Assembly: GCF_027943255.1 (NCBI RefSeq)
Contig: NC_072895.1
Coordinates: forward strand, 29,796,001 to 29,860,000
Source: Anastrepha obliqua
Lineage: Eukaryota; Arthropoda; Insecta; Diptera; Tephritidae
Length of the DNA: 64,000 nt
Direction of reading: 5' to 3'
Shown here: positions 33,101 to 41,060 of the stretch, one piece after another
How positions within the stretch are numbered: position 1 is the first letter of the stretch
Layout of the letters: every line of letters starts with the position of its first letter
Notes under the pieces: generated by a model
The model's database searches: none
The model's input: the letters and a program-made list of their open reading frames with translations, nothing else
What the model was told of the DNA's origin: nothing
Program-made: the position numbers and the translations under genes

Positions 33101-36100
33101 CCGCAACAAAAACTACGATAAATATCTTCGTGGACAGCCAGGCGGCCATCAAATCAATGGAGGCAGTTATACTAAGATCAAAGATTGCTGAGAAATGCCT
33201 GGCAGCTCTAAATGATATTAGCACCGTCTTCAAGGTCAGCCTTATATGGGTTCCGGGACGTAGAGATATTGTAGGAAATTGCAGGGCCGATGAGCTAACC
33301 ATAAAGGGTATTAAGCTTGCACTGTTTGAAAACAGAGACGATATTGGAATTCGGGAATGGTAACTTGCGAATTAAGGATAAAAAATAATATTCTCTAATA
33401 GGTCATGGAGATAATGAAATACTTGGCTAATTTGGCTGCAAATAGATAAGAAAAGATCAGGAGAATTGCTCGACCTCTCAAGAGAAACCATCTCAAAGGT
33501 CATGGCTTGTGTGCACTGCGTTGATAGGTAGGCGCTCTTCTAGGTTAGGAGTATTTCCTTATGAATACTGCAGAAGTTGTAGAGATGAGGGAGAGGAAGA
33601 AACAGCAGAACGCTTCCTCTGTAATTGTCCAGCCTGAGCTAGGAGTAGAGCAAGGTTGTGAGGAAAATACCATTTTGACTCTCTTACGGAACTATCCGGT
33701 GTTGGGGTAAAACCGATCCTACGCTTCATAAGAGACTCCGAATGGTTCCATGATGAATAAATACTGAGCTTCCCGTATTACGCAGTGGTACCACAACGGA
33801 CCTATATGGCCTAAGTGGCTGAGTTGACTATTCTAAGCCCACTGCCACAACAATCTAACCTATCCTATGCCCAGAAAAACAATTTGATTTTGCTTTCAGA
33901 TGATTCTGCTACACTTCGTAGATTAGGTTAGGTTAGGTTGAAGCGGTTGTCCTGTGGGACACTCAGGCTCAGGCTCAGGCTCATATCCCATTGTGATGCT
34001 GCGTGGGGAGCTTGTCCCTATCACTCCTAAAACCAGTGTGTGCTTTTCAAAAATTTTAAAATATCGCTGATTTCTGTAGAACTGAGATCTTCCAACTCAT
34101 TAAAAAATTGTCTACCCAGAAGAGTAAACCTGCGTCTGGCTGGAGCAGGACAGTGGCACAGTAGGGGCGAGATTGTCTCTTTCTCGTCCTCATCTAGACA
34201 ACTTCTACAGAAGTCATGTGTTTGCACACCCATCCCTTAGGCGTGTCTACCTATTAGGCAGTGCCCCGTTATGACTCTGAGATCAATGTGCTAAGACTGT
34301 GTTTATTTTGGCTTAACAGAGATTCTGTGCGTTTAGCATTTAGAGTCGGCCACATTCGACGGGCGATTTTGCAGGTGGTTTCATTCCGCCATCTTTCGTT
34401 TGCTTTCTTTAAAAATTTCCTCAAGGATGAGTAGCTTACAAGTTTGTAAGAGTATCCCTATGTCATTATCTATGTTCTCATCAGTCAATTTAGTGCCGAG
34501 TCTCGCTAGTTCACCGGCTCTACAGTTACTCAATGCCGCGATGGCCAGGAACCCATGATACCTTTAGGTGAAATGACTCAGCCATCTCGTTAAGAGATGT
34601 GCGGCATTTCATGGCTACCTTGGAGGTTGTCGACTGTTTTGTGAGGGATTTTATCGCCGCTTGGCTATCAGTGAAAATGTAGATACCATTTCCGGATATC
34701 GCATCACACTGTATCAGTGTCGCGGCTTTTATTATTGCCATCAGTTCAGCCTGAAAGACACTACAGTAGTCGGGGAGCCGAAAACTGAAGGAGATCTCCA
34801 GATGTTCGGAATATACACCTCCGCCCACCCTGCCTTCAAGCTTTGAGCCATCTATGTATACATGGATGGACTCGCCATATCTCATATCGTCCCGTTCCCA
34901 CTTTTCCCTTGAGAGTAGGAGGGTCATAAACGATGTAATGGCAAGTATAGGCGGGAGTGCATAGTCCACCAGTCCGGGAAGCCCCAAAGAGCCAGCCAGG
35001 ATTTTACCGTGACCATAATCCGCGTTTGACCACTTATTTAGAGTGTTCAGCCTTATTGCCGCACTGCGTGCGTTATATATTGTCTGCAGATCTACCGGAA
35101 TGAAGTTTAATGTCGCATATAATGCTTTCGATGGTGTGGTTGACATGGCGCCGGTTATCAGAATAGATGCTAGTCTTGAAACCTCGTCAAGTTTCTTGAT
35201 GTTCACACCCTTCTGAAGGACATTCCACCATATTACAATACCATAGTAGAGAATTGGCCTAACCACGGCTGTGTAGAGCCAATGTATCATTCTGGGTTCC
35301 AATCCCCATTTCTTCCCAATAAGCCTTCCGCTATGACATTGCGGTCATAGCTTTGCGTGCTCTGTCTGCGATTGCGAGCCCCCAATTTAGCTTCCTATCT
35401 AGTACAAGTCCTAGATATTTTGCCCTTTCTGTTACTCTAAGTGGTTTCCCTCCTAGGAATATTTTTTTGAAAAGCAGGTGTTTTGTGTTTCCTACTAAAA
35501 AGTATCAGATCCGTTTTTCCGGATTTACTTCTAGTCCTCGCCTTTTACACCAAAGTGCTTATCTGTTGAGAGATCTTTGTTGGAGATCACATAGTGTTGG
35601 AAGGTATTTAGAATATCATCGGCATATGATAATATATTATTTTACCTCCCATTTTTTCAAGTTCTTGTAGTAGATTATTGACAGTTAGGTTCCACAGAAG
35701 TGGAGATATTACCCCACCTTGGGGTGTACCCCTGATCGGAATTTTTTTAATGAATATGTCACGCAAATTGGCGCTTGCCGTTCGCCCAGTTAGAATTCGT
35801 TCTATAAACGAGACTAGTGCATTGCTTATTCCCATTTCCGTTAGCGAAGTGGTAATTGCTTCCGGATATATATTATTGAAGGCACCCTCGATGTCTAGAA
35901 AGGCAGCGAGGGTATACTTTTTGTAGTGAAGTGATTTCTAGACTGTGTGAACTAGCTCATGGAGCGCTGTTTCACTGATTTGCCTTTGCTGTATGGATGT
36001 TGGGAAGATGATGGTTTGTCGCAAATCCTTCCTTTGATATGCATATCTAGCAACCGCTCTAAAGATTTTAACAAAAAGGATGATAGGCTAATTGGCCTGA

Positions 36101-37470
36101 AGTCCTTCGGTTTCGTATGTGTGGTTTTCCCTCCGTTGGGCCGTAAAGACGGGCCCACAAACCAAGACAGGCCAACACATACCAGCAAATGTTGATGCGG
36201 GAAATTCGAGTAGGTTTAAGGATTGGGAAAAACGTGCTTCGTAATGCCTGTCCTTCCATTATACATTTAGATCAAAAAGATCCAGGAACAACCGCCAGGT
36301 GACCATCTAAGTGAACAGACTTGAGTTGGCTTTTTTTTTTGTTATGTTGCCAACTACCAAAATTTTATCGACATTGCTTGACATTTGTAAAAACTTCAAT
36401 AAAGTGAAAGAAAAGTTGATGAATGGCCGCAATTTAATTTAATAAGGAATTGAATTCATCTGATATGGCTCCCTCCGATTTTTTTCTGTTTGGTTTGGCC
36501 AAAAAACTGCTACCCGGCATGTATTTTAGCAGCCGACAGGAAATAATAGACAAATCGAAGACGGCTTTGATGTTTATACCGAAAATAGAGTTCCAAAAAT
36601 GTTTCGATAGTTGAGTCAAACGCTGGGATAAGTGCATTGCAGTTGATGGAGTGTACTATAAAAGCAATAATATGACTTTTGAGGAATAAACTTGTATTTT
36701 CAATTTTCTGAAAATACTCCGGGAACATTTTGATCAAGATGTATTACTTATATAGTCATCATACCACACTAAAGGCCGTCAAATCAATCAATAAAATATA
36801 ATATAAATTACAAAATTTTATACAATTAAAGAGTTATTAAACAAACACACAGCCGAAAAATGAAATACACCCTGTATGCTCGTTCGGGCGAGTTTTCGTA
36901 TTTACATACATACACACACACTCGTATGTGCGCCCTGGTACAAAGCATGTTACTGATACGCCCCGTAAGCCTGCTTGTCATCTTCTAATGTTGGCATAAT
37001 CGAACGGACTGAAATTGGGGTGCAAAGCATAAGACAAGAAAAGAGTATTAGATAGAAAAGTGTAAGATATTCGACTCTAGCTTTGTAACAGTTTAAATGT
37101 GGCATCTGCATGGAAACGATGTAGAAGCAACAGCAGTTGAGCAACAAGAGCAGCGACAGCGACAAGCGCTTACAAGTGCCACTTGCACGCTATTGAATGT
37201 GTTGCGCTTTATTCGAGTGCTCAAGTTGTTTTTGTTTGTTTTCTTTTTTCTAGTACGAGTATTTTGTGCGCCCTCTCGAACTTTACACATATTGTTGTTT
37301 GATTTGTGTTACTTACCCATATCACGACCTGATCATCGCCACGTCCTGCTTTTTGGCGCCACAACGGCACAGTACGTCCCTCATTCGACACGAACACCGC
37401 GTAACACTTTGAAAGTTCATCGATGCGTGTTTTCTTCACTTGCTCGGATAATTTCCACACATTCTCCTCG
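15062..37470 (-). CDS. tun: Protein N-terminal glutamine amidohydrolase (NTAQ1/tungus), partial, four exons
   Basis: The enzyme deamidates N-terminal Gln to Glu, feeding the Arg/N-degron pathway in the cytosol and nucleus. The exons are complement(37317-37470, 25904-26052, 15340-15464, 15062-15195). Joined, they give EENVWKL, KCYAVFVSNE, VPLWRQKAG, VVIWDYHVFF, FDLDTTLPFP, YFRVIPAE, SSDRRHMRRPDGSW and SLGDFICM, closing with VYSLSEF near the C-terminus. This is the full order of the NTAQ1 family. The catalytic triad known from the family is Cys-His-Asp. The His (DYHV) and Asp (FDLD) are present, and the Cys codon is split across the first visible splice junction. The exon with the start codon was not found. 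Frame and phase agree across all three introns (11,264; 10,439; 144 bp), so the gene looks functional. Confidence 0.95.
15340..15464 (-). CDS. tun: NTAQ1 exon 4
   Basis: A CCTTCTTACAG acceptor starts the exon, which encodes YFRVIPAETYL, SSDRRHMRRPDGSWIKPPP and SYPPIQSS. It ends with a GTAAGG donor one base into a Ser codon. Length 125 bp, matching the phases on both sides. The Phe-Arg-Val-Ile-Pro-Ala and Ser-Asp-Arg-Arg-His-Met blocks are signatures of the family. Confidence 0.95.
16192..17625 (+). CDS. LINE ORF1 protein (DUF4780-like)
   Basis: The frame is open from 16039. I prefer the ATG at 16192 (ATCACCATGTCTGCC, better context), giving 477 residues. The N-terminal third is a Ser/Thr/Lys-rich low-complexity tail. 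From about 16830 the chain reads YSEAVKGQQLWAVVD, then IPSLPRARAWLPAEPSDP, SSWKVTKL and FSSITLRVYN, matching my memory of the DUF4780 domain found in ORF1 of fly LINEs. In such elements ORF1 binds the RNA into a particle with ORF2. No CCHC knuckles are visible. The last 26 bases overlap the ORF2 start in another frame, suggesting reinitiation or frameshifting for ORF2 expression. Intact. Confidence 0.85.
   Translation: MSATVDGDRKKQMESFNQKTSMDKQSLNAKEAIASIPKSGPNQISLSTTEAGITKPSGSDSTSKPFTASPIRTAEAGAEDKPGNSRSGGTHNKTTAKKSTSSTTNTGTSPGKGGKAESGTTDTSAVAEPARHGYKERRAAFRLLERLKTIPEGEWSVKQKHSFSWATRVTEESPRGSEPNPKRQLSDDPPSNPSTLKKPRINKTSPATYSEAVKGQQLWAVVDKSNPDGTISPDNWKKVEARLSSVFFQILKEHPGPAPFCRDSGWHQSHVKLIACADQRSTDLYKIAISRIGEVWPGSKLEVISRDDIPSLPRARAWLPAEPSDPKQILEMLRVCNPELPTSSWKVTKLDDPKGEYRSATFVVCKDSADALARSDGVVSYGFSSITLRVYNKDKAPNLKDPVGAEIGPTAESGSGPNTATALRKASTDGSISSLLDRVLDTTLTDEEELLASDSDEPNKTVVERKPSNHDVTGSSD
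17600..21191 (+). pseudogene. LINE ORF2: endonuclease, reverse transcriptase, RNase H; one frameshift
   Basis: The preferred start is ATGATG at 17600. The APE-type endonuclease runs from VLQINLHHSK and LIQEPW through NVNAHHEIWG to the catalytic SDH (about residue 210). The reverse transcriptase shows SPGPDGIYP, AAFLDIEGAFNNV (motif A), GTPQGGVLSPFLW (motif B), AYADDVVIA (motif C, about residue 657) and KYLGLNIDRKLTW. RNase H spans IYTDGSKM (about residue 919), FQAEINAIHEAL, LSDSQAAL and WVPGHRDIPGNCRADQLA. The frame stops at 20737. It resumes in another frame at about 20709 with IPLATCKLLIK and a CX2C..HX4C knuckle (CRSC...HLFCTC), ending at 21191. A single indel near 20720 explains the break. 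Confidence 0.9.
21331..21835 (-). mobile_element. LINE 3' fragment (ORF2 C-terminus and 3' UTR)
   Basis: Minus-strand codons give CRVAKCFVKEPN, KDRKVLLGVITGHN and EDDDTAEHFLCSCPAF, the ORF2 C-terminal region of an RNase H-bearing LINE. The 3' UTR contains GTGTAGTATAATGG, similar to the UTR of the fragment at 7540. Truncated at its 5' side. It is the same family as the copy at 38280. Confidence 0.75.
21960..23050 (+). pseudogene. LINE RNase H fragment split by a transposon
   Basis: Codons for ALYTDGSKMDCDIGVGVYTKDL (22060-22130) and a frameshifted SAILALKSL lie before 22298. After the insertion (22300-22831) come a degraded SKAVR..LNSLAG and then GHDRHIEGNEKAEELARQ (about 22880-22945). This is an RNase H domain of a LOA/I-type ORF2 with frame breaks. 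It was already a fragment in the opposite orientation to its left LINE neighbour. Confidence 0.7.
22300..22831 (-). mobile_element. Tc1/mariner (DUF4817-type) deletion derivative, 532 bp
   Basis: TA flanks at 22298-22299 and 22832-22833 bound ends sharing CAGGGTTGCC.ATATTCGACGGACCC in inverse. The minus strand encodes FTVEQYTPRERSQIFEIYIQ then SAPSKKTIKCLYERF (N-terminal helix-turn-helix). A later frame gives DLHLFPYKIQLTQ and RRLEWAQ. The catalytic core is gone. The inserted target is the LINE RNase H codons, and removing the element restores ALKSL-I-TNSKAV there. Confidence 0.85.
23055..23494 (+). other. AT-rich spacer with an unassigned 99-codon frame
   Basis: The frame at 23222-23521 begins MKKKNNLLVRNEKILEMFPS. 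I do not recognise a domain, and its end runs into the mariner-like segment that follows. Probably chance. Confidence 0.35.
23495..24180 (+). mobile_element. mariner deletion derivative, third family
   Basis: Frame-hopping codons give EKINYRAVIEFLFLE, then HPKTATTPEIVEKIEDIVLE, TEKDLLKAGNISLGSVSNILAEVLGFRKLC, TTDETWVDHCDPQSKQ (first Asp) and EWCEPGSE. A jump leads to SNDEVKAAVEAYFAALPDSHFRD. The second and third Asp regions are deleted. Clear inverted ends were not located, so the borders are approximate. Confidence 0.8.
24182..24505 (-). mobile_element. tRNA-derived SINE, copy B
   Basis: A TA-repeat tail (24185-24215) is followed by the ACACCCTTTTTGGGTGTTTGG block, the body and, at the high-coordinate end, the promoter-like head with CAGGTTCGAAAC (B box, minus strand) and GCGTGACTGCCATTCGG. 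It inserted next to, or into, a LINE RNase H fragment. Confidence 0.85.
24506..24741 (-). pseudogene. LINE RNase H fragment
   Basis: Minus-strand codons give NHSNVFQAEILALNEVAVW, then LATMKSICEVV and CQASLNEMAAYFHIHLAL, which is the middle of an RNase H domain with frame breaks. Its continuation is cut by the SINE. Confidence 0.7.
24742..25420 (-). pseudogene. LINE ORF2 fragment lacking RNase H
   Basis: On the minus strand, IPFDVLNTLKTIFFLPPLNLVGKQ (the linker after reverse transcriptase) and NQWKLGHT are joined, after degenerate sequence, to LYTELLTG, a GVIENDSYRLCKEAQETAEHILCDCPTVAR knuckle region and LGFINSL. The tail is an ATT repeat at about 24740. RNase H is deleted between the two blocks. 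Confidence 0.7.
25497..25702 (-). mobile_element. SINE, copy C, 5'-truncated
   Basis: It contains the ACACCCTTTTTGGGTGTTTGACC tail-side block and the body up to TTGCCTGCTAAGGAGCGACCGC, then stops before the tRNA-like head. Loss of the head end agrees with 5' truncation during reverse transcription. Confidence 0.85.
25904..26052 (-). CDS. tun: NTAQ1 exon 3 with GC donor
   Basis: The acceptor CTTCTTTTCAG is followed by GAT TAC CAC GTC (DYHV, active-site His). The exon encodes the FDLDTTLPFP block with the active-site Asp and ends CATAG|GCAAGT. Only the GC donor keeps the reading frame into exon 4: AG plus A makes Arg, then YFRVIPA. The nearby GT two bases further would shift it. Length 149 bp. 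Confidence 0.93.
26053..27220. other. Intron 2, proximal unique part with simple repeats
   Basis: AT-rich intron DNA with TACATACA and TGTGTGCTTGTGTATG microsatellite-like patches (26195-26235, 27100-27122). No transposon coding or conserved exon was seen. Confidence 0.5.
27220..27895. repeat. A-rich array, left member
   Basis: Repeats of AAATAAAACACAAATTTTAAAT and AAAAATCAAATAAAAAACT, with AAAAATGAAATGCAA landmarks at about 27309, 27577 and 27788. The same words make up 29400-30125. A GGTCGAAAAGTTTGC word at 27220 resembles a mariner end but has no partner. Confidence 0.75.
27900..28660 (-). mobile_element. Tc1-like transposase remnant
   Basis: On the minus strand, PGRGQKEKT (linker between the DNA-binding domains), GVNGSKDMVRGRLRAEDLKFRK and then MDWPSQSPDANSIGNVCGTMKTYL (the third catalytic residue region; Pro-Asp kept) and MRARRRCLAIL. 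The segment with the first two catalytic residues is deleted. Ends not located. Confidence 0.8.
28680..29265 (-). pseudogene. Non-LTR reverse transcriptase fragment
   Basis: Minus-strand codons give SGFRPGKSTIDQIFAMRQALEK, HHLFAYFKAAFDNTKR (motif A region), DLSEPFDTKRGF and a degraded CDSPSCDFFQLALKKIVR (motif B region). Related copies are at 54360 and 56225. Clade not assigned. Truncated on both sides. Confidence 0.8.
29400..30125. repeat. A-rich array, right member
   Basis: Same vocabulary as 27290-27895 (TTTAAATAAAAAAAATCAAATAAA, GAAACAAAAAATGAAATGC). The two arrays bracket the Tc1 and reverse transcriptase remnants. This is consistent with one array split by insertions. Confidence 0.75.
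30126..31414. other. Intron 2, unique-looking stretch
   Basis: Mixed-composition DNA without domains in any frame longer than about 70 codons. Nothing assigned. Confidence 0.45.
31417..31775 (-). mobile_element. mariner 3' half (catalytic C-terminus plus 3' end)
   Basis: Read on the minus strand: VVLLHDNARPHVA (second Asp), ELEWEVLQHPLYSPYLAP (third Asp replaced by Tyr), LNNFFKTI, GINKFVERWKEVVNSNGEY, stop, then a 3' UTR and an end GCTGCGAACTTATTCCCCAACC. It meets the next element head to head at about 31775. Confidence 0.85.
31776..32810 (+). mobile_element. mori-type mariner, 5'-truncated, nearly complete transposase
   Basis: From GDAALRETTCRDWFRRFKDGDF through KTFEYAELEALLNEDPSQTQ, a LGVTHQFISKRL helix-turn-helix, WVPYELKSRD, TGDEKWIHH (first Asp), CIWWDQVG, then after a frameshift near 32370 QNDNARPHVATPVKTYLE (second Asp), PHPPYSSDIAPSDYH (third Asp) and YRDGIRDLPERWEKVVT. 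All three catalytic Asp positions survive; only the N-terminus is lost at the junction. The 3' end is near 32810 (CAGCGAGAACTTAGTTGCGC). The other outer end belongs to the neighbouring mariner half. Confidence 0.88.
33005..33870 (+). pseudogene. LINE 3' fragment: RNase H and C-terminus
   Basis: Codons for VYQAEVLAINEV, INIFVDSQAAIKSMEAV, SLIWVPGRRDIVGNCRADEL, then (frame-broken) a CRSCRDEGEEETAERFLCNCPA knuckle and IRDSEWFH. The 3' UTR has CACAACGGACC..TGGCCTAAGTGG, shared with the 15.7-21.3 kb element. 5'-truncated within RNase H. Confidence 0.8.
33915..36260 (-). pseudogene. LOA-like LINE, 5'-truncated, degenerate
   Basis: The minus strand gives in order KPKDFRPISLSSFLLKSLERL, GTPQGGVISPLLWNLTVN (motif B), a decayed motif C, IHWLYTAVVRPILYYG, VYIDGSKLEGRVGGGVY (RNase H), IYIFTDSQAAIKSL, VSWVPGHRGIE and the knuckle CRSCLDEDEKETISPLLCHCPA. 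It ends in an AACCT-type tail (33924-33938 on the + strand reads TTAGG repeats). Several frameshifts. It starts inside the reverse transcriptase near 36250. Confidence 0.85.
36340..36740 (+). mobile_element. mariner-like C-terminal remnant
   Basis: Frame pieces give SSDMAPSDFFLFGLAKKLLPG (third Asp region), YFSSRQEIIDKSKTAL, EFQKCFDS and a C-terminal VKRWDKCIAVDGVYY, the end of a DD34D-type transposase. The upstream part and left terminal repeat are missing. Confidence 0.7.
36741..37316. other. Intron 2, distal unique part next to exon 2
   Basis: Short CATACATACACACACAC repeat at about 36905. No further exon or transposon recognised. Confidence 0.5.
37317..37470 (-). CDS. tun: NTAQ1 exon 2
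   Basis: A TATTTTACAG acceptor precedes a phase-2 start (the last base of the catalytic Cys codon, then GAG GAG AAT). The exon encodes EENVWKLSEQVKK through GRGDDQVVIW and ends at a codon boundary with a GTAAGT donor. Length 154 bp = 1 + 51 codons. It contains the conserved WKL, CYAVF and WRQKA positions. Confidence 0.95.
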
Positions 37471-38029
37471 CTGTAAAATATTGAATATGTTGAGGAAGAG
37501 AAGAGGATAAGTACAAAGAATTTAAGTATGTAGATGAATAAGTGGTGTGAATAAGCGGCATGCATAAGAATGAGTTATCAGGAATGTTAAAATTCAAACA
37601 ACAACAGGTAAACCAACAGCAAAATGGTTTATAACAAAGCCTTGCTAAGACACTGTGGAGTGATATTAGGATTTGTCAGAGTTATTTTACAAGCAAATGC
37701 TTTTGGTTGTTTATTTTTTTGTGGATGCTATTATGAGGTGTGGGAATTAAGTCGACTCTAGTTGATACACTAACTGTACATTAACGGCCGAAACGGAGTC
37801 AGCAAAATGGGTCAATACCCATGCTTACCTTCCATATAACATTGTTAAAATTTAGTACCAAAAGAGACGCCCGACACAAATAAAACTTTGATAAATGTGC
37901 AGTACCACGCCCACTTTTGGAGAAAAGGCGTGTACCTCGTTAACGAATTAGTCGGTTAGGTTAGGTTAGTGGGCCAACTTGGACGAAGAAATCAAATTCA
38001 TCCTTTGTCATACCATTGCAAGAGAAAAG
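37471..38029. other. Intron 1 start / upstream DNA, no coding exon recognised
   Basis: The first intron of the amidohydrolase begins here reading leftward on the minus strand. A TTAGGTTAGGTTAG run at 37953 resembles the LINE tails of this window. I did not find the initiating exon, which should end in the first two bases of the catalytic Cys codon. Confidence 0.4.
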
Positions 38030-38215
38030 AGGTGAAGGAAACCAATAGGACGCAAAGAGATTACGAACGACGTCTGATTTGCGGTTATGTTAGCCACTTT
38101 ATGCTGCGGATGAAGTTCATCAGATTTTTAATATCAAGGCCTGCTCTATCAGCAGGCATAGGAAAGAAGTGAGAGCCGAGATGCGTAAATCTTAGTCCCG
38201 CGAGAGCAGCTAAGG
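38030..38215. repeat. Dispersed segment shared with 62555-62700
   Basis: GATGAAGTTCATCAGATTTTTA.TATCA is followed after a gap by GAAAGAAGT and GAG.GCCGAGATGC. CTTAG.CCCG.GAGAGCAG then comes in the same order in both places. No open frame with a domain. Possibly the 3' part of an unidentified LINE. Confidence 0.55.
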
Positions 38216-38279
38216 AGAAGCTGCTGAGATAGTACCACTTCCTCCTTACGGCTGACGCAAAAAAAAACTCGAAGTAATT

Positions 38280-38790
38280 CCAAGTAAAGAGCGATGGTCC
38301 GGTCTAGAACACTGCAGAACTGCAAAGTGTTTTGTGACAAGTCCGAACAGAAAACTGTCAAACTTTCTACTAAAACTGAGAAGGAAAGACATTCGGTTGA
38401 TGGTCGGTATCATTACAGGACGCAACCCATGAGGTCAGCATATGACCACCATTGGAATCATTGAGGACCCGGTGTGTCTGTCATGTTTGGAGGAGGCGGA
38501 TAGCACTGAGCACTTTCTCTGTGAGTGTCCTGCCTTTGCTAGAGCACGACTAAGAGTTTTGGGTTCCGATGTCATGAGATGTCCGTTCTCTACACCTGGA
38601 GGATATTTACAGATTTGCCAAAGAATCTGAAAAATTCTCACTGGATAGAGATAGTTCTATCTCTGTCTCTGTCCTTTCCTATCTCTTTATCTGATACTTT
38701 TCACCTTCCCTCCTTGACTATCTACCATCATTCTAGAGCTTTAAATACAATGGGCTTTTTAGTCTGAGTGTTTTAGAACGACGAATTTTG
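38280..38790 (+). pseudogene. LINE 3' fragment, same family as 21331-21835
   Basis: Codons give HCRTAKCFVTSPN, KDIRLMVGIITGRN, GIIEDPVCLSCLEEADSTEHFLCECPAFARARLRVLG (a clean zinc knuckle) and GGYLQICQRI, then a 3' UTR with TTTAAATACAATGGGCTTTTTAGTCTGAGTG. 5'-truncated. Confidence 0.8.
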
Positions 38791-38814
38791 TGAGCTGAGA
38801 TTTGTTAACCTCAG

Positions 38815-39600
38815 AAGATTCCTCGACCGCCTCCAATCCACACATCGCCAGAAAGATTTCGCGACCTTACAAGTTTGTGTTCTTGCCTAGCGCTCGCTGA
38901 GTTGACGCGAAGCCCATCGTTCCAGTAGCAGAGGGTAGGTTGTCAAGAGGATTCCAATCTTCTCCCTTCGCGGAGAAACTACCTCACAAGTCTCCTATGT
39001 GGCCAGCTCGTTCGCTTAGCAGTTTAGCGCAATCTCGCAAACTAGGTACCCAGATTAGCCTTATACAATCGAAAGTAAAGCCAGGTATTTCGAATGCACC
39101 CTAATCGAGTCCAGGGTCCTAATTGCCGCTTGGCTATCAGAGGAAATATGTACTTTCTTAACAGATATTACGCATGTGGGTAGCCAATCAGCTGATTCTT
39201 TGATTGCGGCTACCTCTGCTTGGAACCCACTGCAGTGATCCTTTAACCTGAATTTGAGTCTGATGGGAGCTCTTCGCAGAATACTACTCTGCCAACCTTT
39301 CCGTCCAACTTCGAACTATCCATGTCAGAGTCAAACTCTCTGCACTCTCATCTTCCCTGTGGCATAACCGCTGAGAGTCTCTGTGAGATAGAAATCTCGT
39401 TCGCCGTGTTTTCTGCTTATCCATTCATCTTGCTTGGGCATCAACTTATATGTCCAGCGGCCTTTGGATAAGTGATCCCATTAGTTAAGCTTTCTTGTAT
39501 GCTAAGCAGTTTTGAGTTCTTTGAAGTTGAAAAAAAAAGAATTTTGCGTCCTGAAGCAGCTACCAGAAAGAGACTTCCCATCATATCTCGACCAACGGAA
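38815..39600 (-). pseudogene. Degenerate LINE pieces (R1-like C-terminus and an RNase H remnant)
   Basis: 39340-39580 on the minus strand encodes SKGRWTYKLMPKQDEWI and GERDFYLTETLSGY, the C-terminal signature of R1-clade elements. 38815-39340 has scattered RNase H-like words (SSKLDGKVGRVVF, LIAKRQLGP) with many stops. The order is not that of a single ORF2, so at least two insertions or a rearrangement are present. Confidence 0.6.
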
Positions 39601-40257
39601 GATTCTCTTGGAACATTGCAGAGATGAAAGGGTGTTTGTTGAAATAGATAGTAGGTAAACATCTTTGGAGAAAAAGATAGTCATCCTCATTATTTAGTAG
39701 ACACAACTTGTACAACTTGGATTTTTGGATAGGAGCGGGCTTATTTTCTAAACTTTTCAACTTTTTGTTTTACTTGAATGAAGCACTTGAGCTTTTTTTT
39801 CCTTGTTCACTCCTCTCGGGAGCATATGGCCTGGACAAAACTTGTCTTGCGTTGGTTTCGTTAATATATTTGATTTTTGACAGGGCAGGTGATTAGCCTG
39901 CCGCTATCAGTCCTAAGTAGTGGGAATGCCAACCTGTCTTTGCTTAGGAACAACGCCTTTTTACTGTTGTGAGCGCCATCTGTGTTTCAAATTTTTCTGC
40001 CAGAAGGATCGCACAGATGGTTGAGCACTTCGCTAAATTTGGTGTGTCTGCGCTATTACCGCGGTTGCCCGCTTCCTCTCGCTGGCGCCACTGATGCAAT
40101 GTGTAACTGTGTCTTTTTCTTTGATTTTGTTTGCTTGTTTTACCAGCCACAATGCAAATAATGCGCTGACTATTGTGCGGGAGTAAGGATGGAAAGGATA
40201 GGCTTTTGGGTTCCAGGAACGAGTTCACTTACGCTAGGCTACCGAGGCCCGCGCTTG

Positions 40258-41060
40258 AGCTTGTGAAGGTGGAATTTAATGACTGTCTCATCTCACGGCG
40301 AGCGTTCACCAATTGGCCACTGCGTTCATGTGAATTGGCACCACTCGATTACTTGCTCTAGAGCCAAGCAAAGTCCTTGTTGTTGTTGAAGTGGTTGAGT
40401 ATTTCTAATTTTCTAATTGAAATAATCCTAATTAGCGACTAGTACCACCCATTTTTTTTGTCCATTTCGAGTTTCTATGTTTGACATTTCATTAATTTGC
40501 TGAAAGGAAGGCTTACCGAAAGAGCGAAGTTTTGCTCTAGGTAAACCAGGACATTCGCATAGTTAATGGAAAATAATTTATTTCACACTCTCTCCTTGAC
40601 AGCTTCTGCAGATGGTATTGAAGGGGATGTTGAGTCTGACTGCATGATACCCTACCTTCCAGTGACCTGTATGGAATGCAGTAATACGTGAGATGTTTGA
40701 GCGAGAGCATCCTAACAGGTAATTCGTACTCTGGATGTTGTACGACGGCCATGGTTTTCTTGTTGTGGTGCATGAAGTTAATTCCTTCCACCTTCTTTTG
40801 ACTAAAGTACATAATAGTGTGAATCAATGGCTGTTTTTATTGTGTGGACTGGGGTAGCAACTGTCACCGACTTTGTAATGTCTAATGGCGAAACTTTTGT
40901 CTCAGGTCAACTTCCACACCACAGTTCATCGTAGAACGTCAGGTGCTTAGTCTACGATAATATGCCCATCACTTTGGACGAGTTCGAGGCCAACATTTGA
41001 GATGCCATTGTTGCCATACTGCCGCACATATTTCGGCCACGTCGGTATTTATTTAAACAA
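40258..41060 (+). pseudogene. Tc1/mariner (DUF4817-type) C-terminus split by a LINE fragment
   Basis: 40258-40350 encodes a decayed FNDCLISRRAFTNWPLRSCELAPLDYLL (Trp-Pro-x-Arg-Ser region before the last catalytic residue). 40940-41030 encodes TLDEFEANI and AIVAILPHI of the same C-terminal domain. The DNA between them holds a minus-strand LINE piece. Together they look like one old transposase interrupted by an insertion. Confidence 0.6.
40540..40850 (-). pseudogene. LINE ORF2 C-terminal fragment
   Basis: Minus-strand codons give ITAFHTGHWKVGYHAVRLNIPFNTICRSCQGE, the region around the first two knuckle cysteines of a LOA-like ORF2. No target-site duplication was identified. Confidence 0.6.

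Noticed and set aside
33920..33940. TTAGG repeats, the ancestral insect telomere unit, also at about 37953
   Set aside because: The 33.9-kb run sits at the 3' end of a LINE fragment, and other LINEs here end in similar short tails (GATTA, CTAACC, TAGG). It is better explained as a retrotransposon tail than as telomere remnant, and flies lack TTAGG telomeres.
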